Shown here: piece after piece, positions 62,747-64,000 of the stretch
Numbering within the stretch: position 1 is the first letter of the stretch
How the letters are laid out: every line of letters starts with the position of its first letter
NCBI RefSeq assembly: GCF_041890415.1
Contig: NZ_CP169056.1
Span: 372,001-436,000, forward strand
DNA length: 64,000 nt
Direction: 5' to 3'
DNA from: Pseudoxanthomonas koreensis_A
GTDB lineage: Bacteria > Pseudomonadota > Gammaproteobacteria > Xanthomonadales > Xanthomonadaceae
Notes under the pieces: generated by a model
Database searches by the model: none
Told to the model about the DNA's origin: nothing
Seen by the model: the letters and a program-made list of their open reading frames with translations, nothing else
Translations under genes and position numbers: made by a program

Positions 62747-62761
62747 TCTCAAAATTTGAGA
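62747..62761. promoter_or_regulatory. Inverted repeat TCTCAAAATTTGAGA
   Basis: A 7-bp perfect inverted repeat around one base, about 107 bases before the proposed dcw promoter -35. It is strikingly AT-rich and may bind a regulator. Confidence 0.4.
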
Positions 62762-62853
62762 CGAAACATGAGGTTGTGGACTATCCTTGAACTTGACTGT
62801 GAAGATCGCTGCAACTCATTGACGCGATTGGTGATTTTGGGCCCGACAGCCTG

Positions 62854-62882
62854 TTGACAACCCTGTGAGTGGTCCCTAAGGT
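62854..62882 (+). promoter_or_regulatory. Promoter of the dcw cluster (mraZ)
   Basis: TTGACA (62854-62859), exactly 17 bases, then TAAGGT (62877-62882). It is the best sigma70-type promoter in the window. The -10 runs into the first MraZ decamer. Confidence 0.7.
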
Positions 62883-62926
62883 GGGCATTCGAGGGGAAAC
62901 CGGGATTTCTGTGGTTTCCTGTGGTT
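62880..62926 (+). promoter_or_regulatory. MraZ-box decamer repeats
   Basis: G-rich cores spaced ten bases apart: GGTGGGCATT, CGAGGGGAAA, CCGGGATTTC, TGTGGTTTCC, TGTGGTTG. This matches the periodic direct repeats bound by MraZ in front of its own gene in other bacteria. It overlaps the -10 and early transcribed region. Confidence 0.65.
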
Positions 62927-62965
62927 GAATGACTTCCCATCAGCCGGGTCCGGGTAGCAGCGAAC

Positions 62966-63412
62966 GTGTTCCAGGGCGAGACCGCCATCACCGTTGACGA
63001 CAAGGGGCGCGTAGCCGTCCCCACGGCCTACCGCGAGGTGGTCGCGGGCGTCAGTGGCAATCGCCTGGTGCTGACCTACAACCCGTTCGAGGCCGGCTGC
63101 CTGTGGCTGTACGCGGAAGCGGAGTGGCAGCGGGTCCGCGACGAGGTCATGGCCCGGCCCAACACCCAGCGCGTGGTCCGGGTCCTGCAGCAGAAGCTGG
63201 TCGGTTCCTCGGCCGTTCTGGAGCTGGATGCCCATGGCCGCATCAGCGTGCCTTCCAGCCACCGCAATGCGGTGGGCATCGAGAAGAAGGCGGTGCTGCT
63301 GGGCATGGGCGACAAGTTCGAACTGTGGAGCGAGCAGGCCCACCGCGCATTGATCCAGCAGACGCTGTCTGACGGGGATCTGGGCGATGGATTGCTCGAC
63401 TTGCGGTTGTGA
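62966..63412 (+). CDS. mraZ: Transcriptional regulator MraZ
   Basis: First gene of the division and cell-wall cluster; binds DNA and regulates its own operon. The 148-residue protein has two AbrB-like half-domains with DDKGRVAVP (12-20) and DAHGRISVP (88-96). The start is GTG 62966, giving MFQGETAITVDDKG, typical for the family. It overlaps rsmH. A strong promoter and decamer repeats lie upstream. Confidence 0.96.
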   Translation: MFQGETAITVDDKGRVAVPTAYREVVAGVSGNRLVLTYNPFEAGCLWLYAEAEWQRVRDEVMARPNTQRVVRVLQQKLVGSSAVLELDAHGRISVPSSHRNAVGIEKKAVLLGMGDKFELWSEQAHRALIQQTLSDGDLGDGLLDLRL

Positions 63413-64000
63413 GCCGGGGTGCCCGGATGCGCGACGCGGCGCAGTCCGGCCACCCGGAGCCGCAGACGCCGGCGGAGCACCTGCCGGTGCTGTACGCGCA
63501 GGTCATGGACGGGCTGCGGGTGATCGAGGACGGACGCTACCTGGACGGCACCTTCGGGCGCGGCGGGCATGCGCGCGGAGTGCTGCAACGACTCGGGCCG
63601 GGAGGCCGGTTGCTGCTGATGGACAAGGACCCGGAAGCGATCGCGGAGGCGCAGCGCAGCTTCGGCGGCGACGCGCGCGTGTCGCTCCGGCGCGGCAGCT
63701 TCGCCACGCTCGGTGACTGGGGCCAGGCCCGTGGCCTGGATGGGGTGCTGTTCGACCTGGGCGTGTCCTCGCCGCAACTGGACGTGGCGCAGCGCGGGTT
63801 CTCCTTCGCCAAGGATGGTCCGCTGGACATGCGCATGGACCCGGAGTCGGGCCAGAGCGCGGCGCAGTGGCTGGCCAGTGCCGGCGAAACGGAAATCGCC
63901 GACGTGCTGTGGCACTACGGCGAGGAGCGCCACAGCCGGCGCATCGCCCGCGCGATCGTGGCCCGGCGCGTCGAGCAGCCGCTGCAGCGTACCGGGCAAC
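63409..64000 (+). CDS. rsmH: 16S rRNA (cytosine-1402-N4)-methyltransferase RsmH (truncated by window)
   Basis: N-terminal part (about 197 residues) of RsmH/MraW. HLPVLYAQVMDGL, YLDGTFGRGGHARGVL with the SAM-binding GTFGRGGH motif, LLLMDKDPEAIAEA and FDLGVSSPQLDVAQRGFSF are present. The frame is open at the right edge. GTG 63409 overlaps the mraZ stop (GTGA) and may start the gene; ATG 63427 is an alternative. RsmH and RsmI (61303) modify the same rRNA base, C1402, and lie near each other here. Confidence 0.95.
   Translation, partial: MSRGARMRDAAQSGHPEPQTPAEHLPVLYAQVMDGLRVIEDGRYLDGTFGRGGHARGVLQRLGPGGRLLLMDKDPEAIAEAQRSFGGDARVSLRRGSFATLGDWGQARGLDGVLFDLGVSSPQLDVAQRGFSFAKDGPLDMRMDPESGQSAAQWLASAGETEIADVLWHYGEERHSRRIARAIVARRVEQPLQRTGQ

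Noticed and set aside
62640..62965. Additional small gene between rnpB and mraZ
   Set aside because: Short frames on both strands lack ribosome binding sites; the region is better explained by the inverted repeat, promoter and MraZ boxes.

Overview
The window is GC-rich chromosomal DNA from a gammaproteobacterium of the Xanthomonadaceae / Lysobacterales (Stenotrophomonas-, Pseudoxanthomonas- or Luteimonas-like). This rests on protein character (etfBA with a split scoAB CoA-transferase, a fused STAS-MlaE permease, an Ax21-like barrel, an H-NS-like protein), on gene order (pepA-holC-valS, pssA-x-rimI, ribD/ribE-ribBX-ribH-nusB, rnpB-mraZ-rsmH), and on many intergenic REP sequences of the form GTAGGAGCCGGTCTTGCCGG. 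I saw no tRNA or rRNA gene, transposase, phage gene or CRISPR array. Nearly all genes look chromosomal core.

Layout. 1-5.5 kb: electron-transfer flavoprotein (etfA, etfB), 3-oxoacid CoA-transferase (scoAB) and ETF-ubiquinone oxidoreductase, a fatty/amino/keto-acid oxidation set. 5.7-6.3 kb: alkB between two copies of an ~88-bp REP block. 6.5-10.2 kb: an Mla-type lipid transport operon on the minus strand. 10.3-11.5 kb: a ThrE-type exporter. 11.5-12.4 kb: a gene-free repeat block. 12.4-27.7 kb: housekeeping genes (hns-like, proS, pssA-holD?-rimI, valS, holC, pepA, lptFG, xerD, dsbC-like). 27.9-31.9 kb: purL. 31.9-32.7 kb: a second repeat block. 32.7-34.4 kb: two overlapping glycosyltransferase genes.

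34.4-45 kb is the most accessory-looking part. A large TonB-dependent receptor is preceded by a long leader with a LacI-type palindrome and a 35-codon Cys-rich ORF. It is followed by SapC-family, JmjC/cupin-like, flavin-dependent halogenase, DUF6445-type and second halogenase genes. Scars show that [halogenase + DUF6445 + the 3' end of ettA] was tandemly duplicated and that one DUF6445 copy was then lost. The likely theme is uptake of an outer-membrane substrate coupled to flavin- and 2-oxoglutarate/Fe-dependent chemistry; the substrate is unknown.

45-64 kb: ettA, glyA, nrdR, ribD, a 1.5-kb array of REP units and short tandem repeats, an Ax21-like barrel, an FMN riboswitch driving ribE-ribBX-ribH-nusB, thiL, a PatB-type lyase, a GlcD-type oxidase, yraN-lpoA, rsmI, the RNase P RNA gene, and the start of the division/cell-wall cluster (mraZ, rsmH) with a promoter overlapping MraZ-type decamer repeats.

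The most unexpected signal is outside genes. Two families of structured intergenic elements occur in the repeat blocks. In each, outer stems differ completely in sequence between copies yet stay base-paired, around a conserved core. One family (11574-11663, 11793-11884, 32062-32153, 32360-32447) shows, on one strand, two hairpins per copy; seven of eight apical loops contain GGA in a context close to the CsrA/RsmA binding consensus. It is a candidate RsmA-titrating small RNA family. The other (12083-12170, 49979-50066, 50963-51044) is also GGA-rich in its unpaired parts.
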